DNA of 25,609 nucleotides from Prevotellaceae bacterium (GTDB taxonomy: Bacteria; Bacteroidota; Bacteroidia; Bacteroidales; Paludibacteraceae): positions 1-25,609 of the forward strand of contig JAIRTG010000136.1 in the NCBI GenBank assembly GCA_031255055.1, in the 5' to 3' direction. Below, piece after piece: positions 1 through 7,581 of this stretch. The translations under genes were made by a program, and so were the position numbers. The notes under the pieces were generated by a model. The model made no database searches. It was not told where the DNA came from and was given only the letters and a program-made list of their open reading frames with translations. Numbering within the stretch: the first letter of the stretch is position 1; the number at the start of each line of letters is the position of its first letter.

Positions 1-228
1 AAACACTAATCACTAAACACTAATCACTATCTTCGGGGCGTTGCGGGGCAGCGCCCCGCAGAGGGGGTAGCGGAAGACCGCCGAAGGCGGGCTGAAGCGA
101 GGGGGAGACTTCCCCCCCCCTAATTATCTTTCTCTATCTCTTTCTTCAAGGAAGACCGCGCAGGTGGGCTGAAGCAAGGAGGAGACTCCTCCCCCCCCTA
201 ATTCTCTTTCTCTTTCTTAAAGGATGAC
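1..228 (+). repeat. Dispersed modular repeat, copy A
   Basis: Positions 1-27 hold heptamers alternating TAAACAC and TAATCAC, cut by the window edge. The core starts near 33 with a GCGGGGC/GCCCCGC hairpin (43-59). Two tandem subunits follow (about 73-150 and 151-222). Each runs GAAGACC, a small GC hairpin, a G-run/C-run hairpin, TAATT, then a CTTTCTCTTT pyrimidine tract ending in AAG. The same modules recur at 1702-1866, 7771-7883, 8110-8463 and 25183-25325. No protein-coding signal is seen in it. It occupies the space upstream of the deacetylase gene. Confidence 0.9.
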
Positions 229-319
229 TTTCGCAATTTATGCCTTATTTGTACGTTCAAGATTAGGAATATATGAAAGACAATAAAATGATAGTTACTA
301 CATTTAAAAATAAGTTTGT

Positions 320-1180
320 ATGAAAACGATTACTAAATTTTCCTGTCTCTTTTTATTATCGACGGTTGCCCAATGCTTGTTTGGTGAAACGCCTGTCGAA
401 TGGCCCAATGGTAAGAAGGGGGCTATTGTGCTCACTTATGACGATGCGTTGTCGTCGCATCTTCGGGTTGCTATTCCGCAGCTTGACGAAAAATCGTTGA
501 AAGCTACGTTCTTTCTGCATGGTGCGGGGATAAGGCAGCGTGAAATTGCGGAGTGGAAAATGGCCGCACTCACCGGACATGAGTTGGGCAATCATTCGAT
601 GTATCATCCTTGTCTGTCGAAAGATAGTCTGAACGACGAGCGGTATGTGTTGGAGAGTTATACTGTCGGCAGTATTGGTGAGGAAATTGCGATGATGAAC
701 AATTATCTCTATTGTATCGACGGTGAAACCGTCAGAACGTATGCCTACCCCTGCGGACAAACCGAGACGAAGGATGGCGATTATTCCGAAATGCTCAAAA
801 ACTCACAATTGGTGATTGCGGCCAGAATGGTGGGGGATAGTCGCGCTGTTGTGGACAGGGCGGATATGCCGGATTTGTGCCGGCTACCGGCGTTTGTGGC
901 CGGAACGGGAGATAGCGGCGAGAAATTGATCGATTTTGTGAAAAGAGTGGAGAAACGACATGGTTTCGGCATTTTTGTTTTTCACGGCGTCGGAGGCGAT
1001 TATTTGGATGTTTCGGCCGAATCGCATCAAGCGCTTGTTAATTATCTGTCGGACCATTCGGATAGCCTGTGGGTGACTACTTTTAGAGAACTTTCGCTTT
1101 TCCTGATGAAAGAAGATGAAAAAAATCCGAACGGACAATTAATCAATCAACCAACCAATCAATCAATTAAAAACAACTAA
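320..1180 (+). CDS. Secreted polysaccharide deacetylase (NodB domain)
   Basis: This is a metal-dependent carbohydrate esterase of family CE4 type, expected to remove acetyl groups from a cell-wall or exported polysaccharide outside the cytoplasm. A hydrophobic signal peptide covers about residues 1-22. The NodB motif 1 is TYDD (39-42, metal-binding Asp). Motif 2 is HSMYHP with His92 and His96 as metal ligands. A late FHGVGG segment supplies the usual C-terminal catalytic-site histidine region. The substrate cannot be told from sequence. The last ~18 residues are an Asn/Gln-rich tail encoded by a tetranucleotide-like stretch (1138-1171), beyond the expected domain end. A second gene follows 13 bp downstream, so the two are probably co-transcribed. 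Confidence 0.88.
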   Translation: MKTITKFSCLFLLSTVAQCLFGETPVEWPNGKKGAIVLTYDDALSSHLRVAIPQLDEKSLKATFFLHGAGIRQREIAEWKMAALTGHELGNHSMYHPCLSKDSLNDERYVLESYTVGSIGEEIAMMNNYLYCIDGETVRTYAYPCGQTETKDGDYSEMLKNSQLVIAARMVGDSRAVVDRADMPDLCRLPAFVAGTGDSGEKLIDFVKRVEKRHGFGIFVFHGVGGDYLDVSAESHQALVNYLSDHSDSLWVTTFRELSLFLMKEDEKNPNGQLINQPTNQSIKNN

Positions 1181-1193
1181 AGTCGTTCTAATC

Positions 1194-1661
1194 ATGAAAA
1201 CAATCATCAAATCGGTATCCGTACTGTTCTTTTCAGTCACACTGTTCGTTTCCTGCGAAAAGTCGATAGCGCCGAATAATGTTATCGGCGACATTTTCGA
1301 CCGGATGTATCCGCATGTATCGCACATTGAGTGGGAAATGGAACGAGGTTTCTATGTAGCCGAATTTAGAGAAAACGGGTATGAGAAAGAGGTCTGGTTC
1401 ACCAAAAAGAATGAATGGGTATTGACCAAAACCGAGTATGAGCGCAATGTGCCGACGGTGGTCAGACAGGGCCTGAATGGTACCGACTACGCAAATTGGC
1501 GCATCGACGACGTCGATTACATCGAAATGCCCGTCCGGAATCCGTTTTATATTGCAGAGGTGGAACGTGGCGAAGTCGAAGTCGACTTGTATCTTTCACA
1601 TACGGGCGAACTGATAAAAGAAGTCGCCGACGACGGAGATTATCACAGAGAATTGTTGTAG
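1194..1661 (+). CDS. PepSY-like putative lipoprotein
   Basis: The 155-residue protein starts with a lipoprotein signal ending FVSC, with Cys21 as the predicted lipidated residue. The rest has short beta-strand repeats of the PepSY-like (beta-lactamase-inhibitor-like) Bacteroidota family. Features are a W-x-M/V-E-x-G-FY-AEF segment, then K-E-V-W-F followed by a W-V-L-T-KTEY segment, and a second half-repeat near residues 100-145. Proteins of this family are small periplasmic or surface proteins of unknown ligand. It lies 13 bp after the deacetylase, so shared transcription is likely. Family assignment is by pattern recall; function is unknown. Confidence 0.75.
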   Translation: MKTIIKSVSVLFFSVTLFVSCEKSIAPNNVIGDIFDRMYPHVSHIEWEMERGFYVAEFRENGYEKEVWFTKKNEWVLTKTEYERNVPTVVRQGLNGTDYANWRIDDVDYIEMPVRNPFYIAEVERGEVEVDLYLSHTGELIKEVADDGDYHRELL

Positions 1662-1701
1662 TGTGGTTGGCGGCTCTTCCCCCAACGGCCGATGTCGTTC
1701 A

Positions 1702-1866
1702 GCCCTTGTCGTCATCCTTGAAAGGAGATAAAGAAAAAGAAAAAGAAAAAGAAAATTTAGGGGGAGACTTCCCCCACCTAATTATCTTTCTTTTTCTCTT
1801 TCTCTTTCTCTTTCCGGAAGGAAGACGCCGAAGTCGGCCGATGTGAAAGGGAGACTTCTCTCTAAG
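1702..1866. repeat. Dispersed modular repeat, copy B (head-to-head)
   Basis: The left half (1702-1759) reads as the inverse of copies A and D: GCCCTTGTCGTCATCCTT, then a polypurine AAAGAAAAAG tract ending in TTAG. The right half (1760-1866) reads in the forward sense: GGGGGAGACTTCCCCC, CTAATTA, a long pyrimidine tract, then GAAGACGCC. Together they form one large imperfect inverted repeat centred on the GGGGGA-gac-TTCCCCC hairpin at about 1760-1775. It lies just after the PepSY-like gene and could also fold as a terminator-like hairpin in its transcript. Confidence 0.85.
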
Positions 1867-1889
1867 GGGCGTGACACAAACCCTATTAA

Positions 1890-1920
1890 CAACAAAAGAC
1901 CAACTGTTCAAGTTGATCTT
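1890..1920 (-). terminator. Intrinsic terminator of tRNA-fMet
   Basis: On the minus strand a 10-bp stem AAGATCAACT/AGTTGGTCTT (one G-T wobble) encloses a TGAAC loop and is followed by a T-rich TTGTTGTT tract. It begins 6 nt after the 3' end of the tRNA, which fits a single-gene tRNA transcript. Confidence 0.8.
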
Positions 1921-1926
1921 CCGTTG

Positions 1927-1998
1927 TTGCGGGGGCAGGATTCGAACCCACGACCTCCAGGTTATGAGCCTGGCGAGCTACCACTGCTCCACCCCACG
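1927..1998 (-). tRNA. Initiator tRNA-fMet (anticodon CAT)
   Basis: The minus strand folds into a complete 72-nt cloverleaf. The acceptor stem is CGTGGGG/CCCCGCA, the D arm GAGC/GCTC, the anticodon loop CTCATAA, the variable loop AGGTC and the T loop TTCGAAT. Initiator identity rests on the unpaired C1 x A72 at the acceptor end, the A11-T24 pair in the D stem and the CAT anticodon. The anticodon stem is CCAGG/CCTGG, so the pair at 29-41 is A-T instead of the usual G-C. CCA is not encoded (the discriminator A is followed by CAA). Its promoter and terminator are both visible. Confidence 0.95.
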
Positions 1999-2014
1999 AT
2001 TTGTTTTGCGGGTG

Positions 2015-2045
2015 CAAAGATATGGAAATATTTTGTTCGTACAAA
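2015..2045 (-). promoter_or_regulatory. Bacteroidota promoter for tRNA-fMet
   Basis: On the minus strand the -33 element TTTG (2042-2045) is followed by 19 nt and then the -7 element TATCTTTG (2015-2022), a perfect match to TTTG-N19-TAnnTTTG. Predicted transcription start is about 2008, roughly 10 nt before the tRNA 5' end. Confidence 0.85.
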
Positions 2046-2063
2046 TACTTTTTACTTATTATT

Positions 2064-3992
2064 CTATTTTATTTTTATCACGACGCCTGTGTTGAGATTA
2101 AATTTCGGCTGGGGTAACCCTCCGTAATCTGCATATTCGGTGTTGAAGACATTATTGGCGTCGACAAACAGGTTCAGCCATTTTGTTTGCCACAGCAGGC
2201 GGGCGTCGAGCAGACAGTAGGGAGTATAGTCGGTCGTAGCGCCCGAATTGATATCCGAATAATTGCCCGAACGGTCGAATAGAGACAGGTTCCACGAAAG
2301 TACCAACTGCGCCCAAAGCGGATGACCGGCGCCTAAAATAACTTTATGTCTCAGATAGTCCAACGCATATTTCGAGTCGAAATTCTCTGCGCTTTTGTCC
2401 GAATAAACAACCGAATAAGCGCCCGAAATTCTGTTGATAAATCGGCTGTCGAGGCGGTATTGAAACGAACAGTCGCCCCCCAAAGCGTTTACGTTTGTCA
2501 GATTTCTACTCTCCCACTTCACCGCGTCGGGTTCTTTCACCCAGTCGATAATCGCGCTCCCGATCCGGTAGAAAGCCGTTGCGTTTATTTTCCAGCTGTT
2601 TTGGGATAGTTCCGTCCCCAGTTCGACGGTAATCGATTTTTCGGGATTCAAATCGGGATTCGCAGTCTGCGTTGCGCTTTGATAATACAAATCGGTGAAC
2701 GTCGGTAGGCGTACCGCCGTATTAGCGCTTGTGAATACCCGCCATTCATCGGTGAAATGATACGCAATGTCAACTCCGCCGTACAAATGACTGCCGAAAT
2801 CGGAACTGAAACTGAGTGCGCCTCCTCCCGACAGATACCATCTTTCGACGTTTTTCGCATAATCGACAAAAAAGTTCGACAACAACCGGTTTGTCTCTTT
2901 GGTAAAACGGGCTTCTTTGTCGAACGGAACGGGACGGGGAACGTTCATTTCGTCGCCCAATGTATTGCTGTAAATATGCTCATTCCGCCAATCGTATCCA
3001 AGCGTTGCTTTTCCCCAAGCAGCCGCATAAGTCGTCGACAGGCTCCCTCCCGACACATCCGTCTGATGATAATTGTGGCCTGAGTACCATTCGGGGGCAT
3101 TTTCGGCGGCACGAAAAAGTTCAAACCGGTCGTCGTGCCGACGCCAATACGCCTTTGCGCTGTGCCGCCACCTGTTCCTGCTCAAATGCCACGAGAGGGA
3201 GGCCAAACCGGTTTTCGTATGCTCAAATTGATTCGGATAGGCCAACGAATAGAATCCGTTTGCACCGAAAGACTTCTGCTGTATCGAAAATTGAGCGTCA
3301 AAACTACCCGCTTCTTTTGTTTTCAGCGAATTGACCCAGTAAATATTCAAGCGGCTGAAATCCGTATTCTCCCGATAGCCGTCGGACTTTTTGTGGGAAA
3401 CGGAAATAAAACCGTTGAATCTTTCAAAACTCAATGCGCCTGTCAGATTTTCGGACAAATAGCCGAAACTGCCTATATTCATTTGCAGATTGAGTTCGTG
3501 CTGTTTTTTCTCGGTGGTCACAATGTTTATTGCTCCGCTAAAAGCATTCGGCCCCAATACCCTTGCCGACGAACCCTGAAGGACTTCGACCCGCTCGACG
3601 TCTGCAATGTCAAGCGGAATATCCATGGTGTAATGTCCCGTTTGCGGGTCGGTAATATTGATGCCGTTGAGTAGTACCAGTACCTGATCGAACGATCCTC
3701 CCCTGATAGAAATATCGGCCTGTATGCCGTTATTCCCCCTGTGCCGGACGTCGATGCCTCCGACAAGGTTTAAAAGTTCGTCGATGCTTTTCACTGCCGT
3801 CATGGCGATTTCGCTTTTGTCCACCACAATCAAAATGCGTCCCAGTTCCGAATAGAGCTTGTTTCGATTGCCATTCACTTCTACATCATTCAATGCTACC
3901 GAAATATCGTCATACAATAACTGATATTCCTGTGCCGGCGTCAGCCTGAAAATAAGCGCCAGAAAGACGCATACAATCGCTTTTTTCTTCAT
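2064..3992 (-). CDS. TonB-dependent outer-membrane receptor, BtuB-like
   Basis: The 642-residue protein is an energised outer-membrane uptake channel. It has a signal peptide (1-20) and a possible TonB box near NDVEV (35-39). The plug domain (about 45-165) carries DISIRGGSFDQVLVLLNG and VERVEVLQGSSARVLGPNAFSGAINIVT-type conserved segments. A beta-barrel follows to the C-terminus. There is no N-terminal carboxypeptidase-like extension, so it is not a SusC type. The sequence resembles the Bacteroidota receptors commonly labelled BtuB (corrinoid), but substrate specificity cannot be read from sequence. No cobalamin riboswitch is seen upstream. A terminator hairpin lies between it and the upstream small gene, and no clear -7 box sits in front of its start. 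Confidence 0.85.
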   Translation of the reverse strand: MKKKAIVCVFLALIFRLTPAQEYQLLYDDISVALNDVEVNGNRNKLYSELGRILIVVDKSEIAMTAVKSIDELLNLVGGIDVRHRGNNGIQADISIRGGSFDQVLVLLNGINITDPQTGHYTMDIPLDIADVERVEVLQGSSARVLGPNAFSGAINIVTTEKKQHELNLQMNIGSFGYLSENLTGALSFERFNGFISVSHKKSDGYRENTDFSRLNIYWVNSLKTKEAGSFDAQFSIQQKSFGANGFYSLAYPNQFEHTKTGLASLSWHLSRNRWRHSAKAYWRRHDDRFELFRAAENAPEWYSGHNYHQTDVSGGSLSTTYAAAWGKATLGYDWRNEHIYSNTLGDEMNVPRPVPFDKEARFTKETNRLLSNFFVDYAKNVERWYLSGGGALSFSSDFGSHLYGGVDIAYHFTDEWRVFTSANTAVRLPTFTDLYYQSATQTANPDLNPEKSITVELGTELSQNSWKINATAFYRIGSAIIDWVKEPDAVKWESRNLTNVNALGGDCSFQYRLDSRFINRISGAYSVVYSDKSAENFDSKYALDYLRHKVILGAGHPLWAQLVLSWNLSLFDRSGNYSDINSGATTDYTPYCLLDARLLWQTKWLNLFVDANNVFNTEYADYGGLPQPKFNLNTGVVIKIK

Positions 3993-4028
3993 GTGTCTAA
4001 ATTTTCGATGTTATTAGTTGTTCATATA

Positions 4029-4071
4029 TAAAAAAAATGCTCGAAACAATCCGGAAGACCGTTTCAAGCAT
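4029..4071 (-). terminator. Terminator or attenuator before the TonB receptor
   Basis: Minus strand: ATGCTTGAAAC and GTTTCGAGCAT pair (10 of 11) around a 13-nt loop, followed directly by a run of eight T. The TGA stop of the upstream small gene (4064-4066) lies inside the 5' arm. The TonB receptor starts 37 nt beyond, and I see no consensus promoter in that gap. The hairpin may therefore be a partial terminator or attenuator controlling read-through into the receptor. Confidence 0.7.
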
Positions 4072-4414
4072 CTAAAAGGGTGTGACGTCGAGCGTCAATT
4101 ATAGTATTTCGACTTTCGTTACCCGTTGCACTATTCGCCGCTCTATTGACGGCAAAAATACTGTCGAGCATCATCGGTGCGTTCTGTTCTTTGTCCGAAC
4201 CGTCGGTGTCGAACAGTCTGTCTTCGGACAGCAGGACATTTTCACGCCGGTATCCGTTTGAGTTGCAGGATTTCCGCAACGAACTATCTGCAATCGAAGA
4301 CCTCACAACCCCGACCGTCACATTGCCTTTTAAACTGGCAAAGACGGCGTATCGGGCGCGGCTCCAACGCCTGAAACGAATTTGATGATTTGTATTTAAG
4401 GGGATTGTTTTCAA
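4064..4414 (-). CDS. Small FRRWSR-motif protein of unknown function
   Basis: The 116-residue basic protein opens at a TTG codon 15 nt after the stop of the propeller lipoprotein gene, and in the same frame as it. No in-frame ATG exists near the N-terminus. Its start MKTIPL..., then IRFRRWSRARYAVFASL, ...VTVG and ...IADSSLRK, match a pattern I recall from many small uncharacterised Bacteroidota proteins. That pattern recurrence makes a real gene more likely than chance, but I cannot verify it here. The C-terminal half (about 50-116) is low in recognisable motifs. No signal peptide or membrane segment is seen. Its stop codon lies inside the terminator stem at 4061-4071. The plus-strand reading of this segment is a shadow. 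Confidence 0.6.
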   Translation of the reverse strand: MKTIPLNTNHQIRFRRWSRARYAVFASLKGNVTVGVVRSSIADSSLRKSCNSNGYRRENVLLSEDRLFDTDGSDKEQNAPMMLDSIFAVNRAANSATGNESRNTIIDARRHTLLDA

Positions 4415-4429
4415 GGTTGCCTCGTTTTT

Positions 4430-5809
4430 CTACTGTCTTGCAAACTGTGCGCGGTTCAATCGTCCGCACCAAACGTCATACAGGCGAGCGTTTTCGGTTT
4501 GTCCGCCGATGACATAGCATTGTTTATCTTTCACAATCACCGACTGGTATGCACGAGGAGCAACCAGTTCCGTATACTTATTATAGGTTGTGTCGGGCAA
4601 CTGCCACTCGAATCCCCCGTCCGGAGAAAGATTGTATTGCTTTTTACGCAATTTATTGTTCTCGTCCATTCCGCCGAACAGGTGCAATTTCTTATCATAG
4701 AAAGCCAGTTTTCCGCCTTTTATTTTTCCGACCGAATTTTGAGCAGGCATTTGTAACCAATAAGCCGCGTTCTCTGTTGTCCAGATTTTATCGGTCACCG
4801 CCCCGTCGGTCAACATTCCTCCGACAACAATTGCCTTTTCCACATTTGTCGCCGACATAAATACCAGCGACGCAAAATCCGCTACGGGGAAATGTTGGGG
4901 TAAGTTTTCGCCGACAGTCCATGCGACGCCGTCGGTTGTCGAAGCAAATTTATACTTTCCGTCCTTTTCGGCAACGGCCCAAAGCCGGTTGTTCAATACA
5001 AACAAAAAGCTGATCAGTTTCATTTCCGCAATGGTGTACTTTTCAGACCAGTCGGCATAATCTCCCGACATATAGACGGTGTTATTTTCGTCCAGCAGGT
5101 ACAGTTTATTGTTCAACAGGCACAAGTTTTTAAACGAAATGTAGGGAGGCAGGTTGGTCAACGGTTTATTTGTCCAGTTTTGGCCGTCGTCCGACACATA
5201 CAAAGAGCTGCCCGCCGTATTGTTGTTATAGAAATAGATCGTATTATCGATCAAGATGGCATTTTGCGAGTATCCCCGTTCCGGCGTTACGTCGACGGAA
5301 AGTTGATTCCAGTGATACAATTCGGGTTCAACGGTGTGTACATTTACCTTTATTCGATATTTTTTCTCGGCCGCACCGTTGTACGAAACATTGTGAATCT
5401 TCATCTTTCTTGTAAAATCGACGGTATCCTTTCCCGTTATCGGCAACGTATCCGAGAATGTCGCCGTTTCGTCGTTGTAGCGGGCCAGAAAAGCCGAACG
5501 GCTACTCATGAATTTGAATACCGGAAAAACGCTGTCGATACGGGTTTGATACGGGAGCGAATCCAAATTAACAATCATTTCGCTCAGATCGGCAAACAAC
5601 GGGTCGTCCGAATCGTTCGCTTCCAGCGTAAAAACAGCGGTATTGATATAGGGGATACTGTCGTTTTTGGAGAATGTGAGGGACGCAAAATCGGCGTTAT
5701 CGGGATTTGTTATTTCAACATTATTTTCGCTGCCGTTATTGAGGCACGCACTCAAACCGAAAGTCAAAAGGAACAATAACAGGATGGGAAACGGGGAACG
5801 AAATTTCAT
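4430..5809 (-). CDS. DUF6242-like beta-propeller lipoprotein
   Basis: The 459-residue protein has a lipoprotein signal ending LSAC (Cys22). An N-terminal beta domain covers about residues 35-165. It is followed by Kelch-like repeats to the end, such as YSQNAILIDNTIYFYNN, FKNLCLLNNKLYLLD, KLAFYDKKLHLFGG and QSVIVKDKQCYVIGG. This matches the Bacteroidota DUF6242 layout. Kelch blades form a propeller, usually a binding surface. It is encoded just upstream of a TonB-dependent receptor, which suggests a surface partner for it; this is inference. A TACCTTTG -7 box lies 46 bp upstream of the start. The next gene begins 15 nt after its stop. Confidence 0.8.
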   Translation of the reverse strand: MKFRSPFPILLLFLLTFGLSACLNNGSENNVEITNPDNADFASLTFSKNDSIPYINTAVFTLEANDSDDPLFADLSEMIVNLDSLPYQTRIDSVFPVFKFMSSRSAFLARYNDETATFSDTLPITGKDTVDFTRKMKIHNVSYNGAAEKKYRIKVNVHTVEPELYHWNQLSVDVTPERGYSQNAILIDNTIYFYNNNTAGSSLYVSDDGQNWTNKPLTNLPPYISFKNLCLLNNKLYLLDENNTVYMSGDYADWSEKYTIAEMKLISFLFVLNNRLWAVAEKDGKYKFASTTDGVAWTVGENLPQHFPVADFASLVFMSATNVEKAIVVGGMLTDGAVTDKIWTTENAAYWLQMPAQNSVGKIKGGKLAFYDKKLHLFGGMDENNKLRKKQYNLSPDGGFEWQLPDTTYNKYTELVAPRAYQSVIVKDKQCYVIGGQTENARLYDVWCGRLNRAQFARQ

Positions 5810-5854
5810 AAAATAAACAATTTAGTTAGCCTGAAAAAATCGGAAAATCGGCGG

Positions 5855-5862
5855 CAAAGGTA
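5855..5862 (-). promoter_or_regulatory. -7 box upstream of propeller lipoprotein
   Basis: TACCTTTG on the minus strand fits TAnnTTTG and would start transcription near 5848, leaving a leader of about 40 nt. No good TTTG is present at the expected -33 distance. Confidence 0.5.
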
Positions 5863-5968
5863 AAAACATTTCAGAACGGTACGATTTGCAAGTCTTAATA
5901 ATTATTATTTTTTATCATTCAAAAACGATCATAAATAGCTTTTATTTCCGTCCTTGCCCGCTACGTAT

Positions 5969-6742
5969 TTACATTTTTTTGTAGGCATTAGCGGCCTTTT
6001 TTACCTTTTTGAACAGATCCGAAGCAAACACGAAGTTATTCAGCGCCTCGTTGTCCGAATGAAAAATGCTGTCCTTGCTACCTTCCCATTCTTTTTGGCC
6101 TTCGTTCACGAAGATGATTTTATCGCCGATTTCCATAATCGAATTCATATCGTGCGAATTAATAATCGTTGTGATATCATATTCTTTTGTAATTTCGGCG
6201 ATCAGTTGGTCGATAATCAGCGCCGTTTTAGGGTCCAGTCCCGAATTGGGTTCATCGCAAAACAGGTATTTGGGATTCAGTGCGATAGCGCGTGCAATAG
6301 CGACCCGTTTCTGCATACCTCCGCTGATTTCCGACGGAAATAGTTCAAAACTTTCGTCAGCCAAATTCACCCGATTGAGACAGAAAGCGGTTCGTTCCCG
6401 CATCTCATAGGCCGACAATCCCGAAAACATTTCGAGCGGAAAATAGACGTTATCAAAAACCGTCATCGAATCAAAGAGCGCCGCTCCCTGAAAAAGCATC
6501 CCCACTTCACGGCGCAGCAATCGGACATCTTTCACGCTCATATCGGGCAGATTCCGACCATTATATTCAATCCGGCCGCTATCCACACGGTGCAGTCCGA
6601 TGACACTTTTCATCAGCACCGTTTTGCCCGACCCGCTACGACCGATAATCATATTCACTTTTCCACTTTCAAAGACGGCCGAAATATCTTTCAGCACATG
6701 GTGGCCTTCAAAAGACTTATTAACATGTTTCACTTCAATCAT
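5969..6742 (-). CDS. mlaF: ABC transporter ATPase, MlaF type
   Basis: This is the cytoplasmic ATPase of an MCE-type lipid transporter that moves phospholipids between inner and outer membrane. All ABC motifs are present: Walker A GRSGSGKT (34-41), Q-loop Gln85, signature SGGMQ (140-144), Walker B YLFCDEP (159-165) and H-loop His197. The SGGMQ signature with a DEPNSGLDP D-loop is characteristic of the MlaF/Ttg2A group. The length of 257 residues is normal. The permease gene lies 24 bp upstream on the same strand. No MCE substrate-binding gene (MlaD) is present in the window. Confidence 0.92.
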   Translation of the reverse strand: MIEVKHVNKSFEGHHVLKDISAVFESGKVNMIIGRSGSGKTVLMKSVIGLHRVDSGRIEYNGRNLPDMSVKDVRLLRREVGMLFQGAALFDSMTVFDNVYFPLEMFSGLSAYEMRERTAFCLNRVNLADESFELFPSEISGGMQKRVAIARAIALNPKYLFCDEPNSGLDPKTALIIDQLIAEITKEYDITTIINSHDMNSIMEIGDKIIFVNEGQKEWEGSKDSIFHSDNEALNNFVFASDLFKKVKKAANAYKKM

Positions 6743-6766
6743 TTCAGTACAAAATTAGGGGGTTGT

Positions 6767-7507
6767 TCAGTTCAGCATCAGGGAGGTTATCAGCAGGTTA
6801 AAAAACAGAATCAAAATACTCGAATTGACAACGGCGCTCGTACTCGCCCTACCGACGTCCAATGCGCCGCCGTAGGCATAATAGCCATAATAGGCAGCCA
6901 CCGACGCAATAATGTGGGCAAAAAACAGGGACTTGAATATCGTATAGAACACATAATACGGAATGAAAGCATACTGGATGCCCACCAGATAGTCCGAAAC
7001 GCTGATAATATCCGTAAAAAGTCCGATACAATAGCCCCCGACGAGGCCTACAACGATGCTATAGATCACCAGGAACGGCATCATCACAACAAATGCCGTA
7101 ATTTTGGGCAGAATCAGGTAATTCGCCGCATTTACGCCGATGATTTCCAGTGCGTCAATTTGTTCCGTAATCCGCATCGTACCGATCTCAGACGCGATAT
7201 TCGAGCCGACTTTACCCGCTAAAATCAGGCACATGATCGTCGACGAAAATTCGAGCAGCAAGGTATCCCTCGTCACCAACCCGGTCGTATAAGTCGGCAG
7301 GATAGGATTTTCGGTATTCAATTTAGTTTGCATCGTCATAATAGCGCCGATAAAAACAGAAATAATAATGACGATTGGGAGCGACAGCAGTCCCAATTTT
7401 TCGAGTTCTTTTGAAAACTGGCGAAAAAAAATCCGCCACTTATCCGGCAGAACAAACACACGCTGCATCAGCAGAAAATACGTTCCTGTTTCCTTTATAA
7501 TTCCCAT
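6767..7507 (-). CDS. mlaE: ABC transporter permease, MlaE type
   Basis: This inner-membrane permease is the partner of the MlaF ATPase encoded next. It has about five to six hydrophobic segments (near 41-60, 88-103, 130-160, 165-185, 200-222 and 228-245). The family hallmark EIGTMRITEQIDALEIIGVN is at 107-126, the coupling region of MlaE proteins. An amphipathic N-terminal helix (about 12-38) is also usual. A near-consensus promoter stands about 75-105 bp upstream. The start ATG at 7507 is the only good candidate. Confidence 0.92.
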   Translation of the reverse strand: MGIIKETGTYFLLMQRVFVLPDKWRIFFRQFSKELEKLGLLSLPIVIIISVFIGAIMTMQTKLNTENPILPTYTTGLVTRDTLLLEFSSTIMCLILAGKVGSNIASEIGTMRITEQIDALEIIGVNAANYLILPKITAFVVMMPFLVIYSIVVGLVGGYCIGLFTDIISVSDYLVGIQYAFIPYYVFYTIFKSLFFAHIIASVAAYYGYYAYGGALDVGRASTSAVVNSSILILFFNLLITSLMLN

Positions 7508-7581
7508 AAAAACTGTTTAAAATTTAAAATTATGATTTGAGAGAGTTGGACAAGCGCAACAACAATCTTGAAATGTATCTG

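Noticed and set aside
311..318. TAAGTTTG as a -7 box for the deacetylase
   Set aside because: It touches the start codon, so the transcript would begin inside the gene, and there is no -33 match.
1686..1844. Target-site duplication CGGCCGATGT around copy B
   Set aside because: The right copy lies within a repeat module similar to those of other copies, so it is not flanking DNA.
1496..1911. Overlapping frames after the PepSY-like gene
   Set aside because: They are shadows of the gene and of repeat copy B, with Lys/Arg runs from the polypurine tract.
4146..4385. Plus-strand frame of 79 codons
   Set aside because: It is the shadow of the minus-strand FRRWSR-motif gene, which has better context.
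3993..4430. Cobalamin riboswitch before the TonB receptor
   Set aside because: No B12-box (GCCACTG-like) or expected fold was found on the minus strand; the segment instead reads as a coding gene plus terminator.
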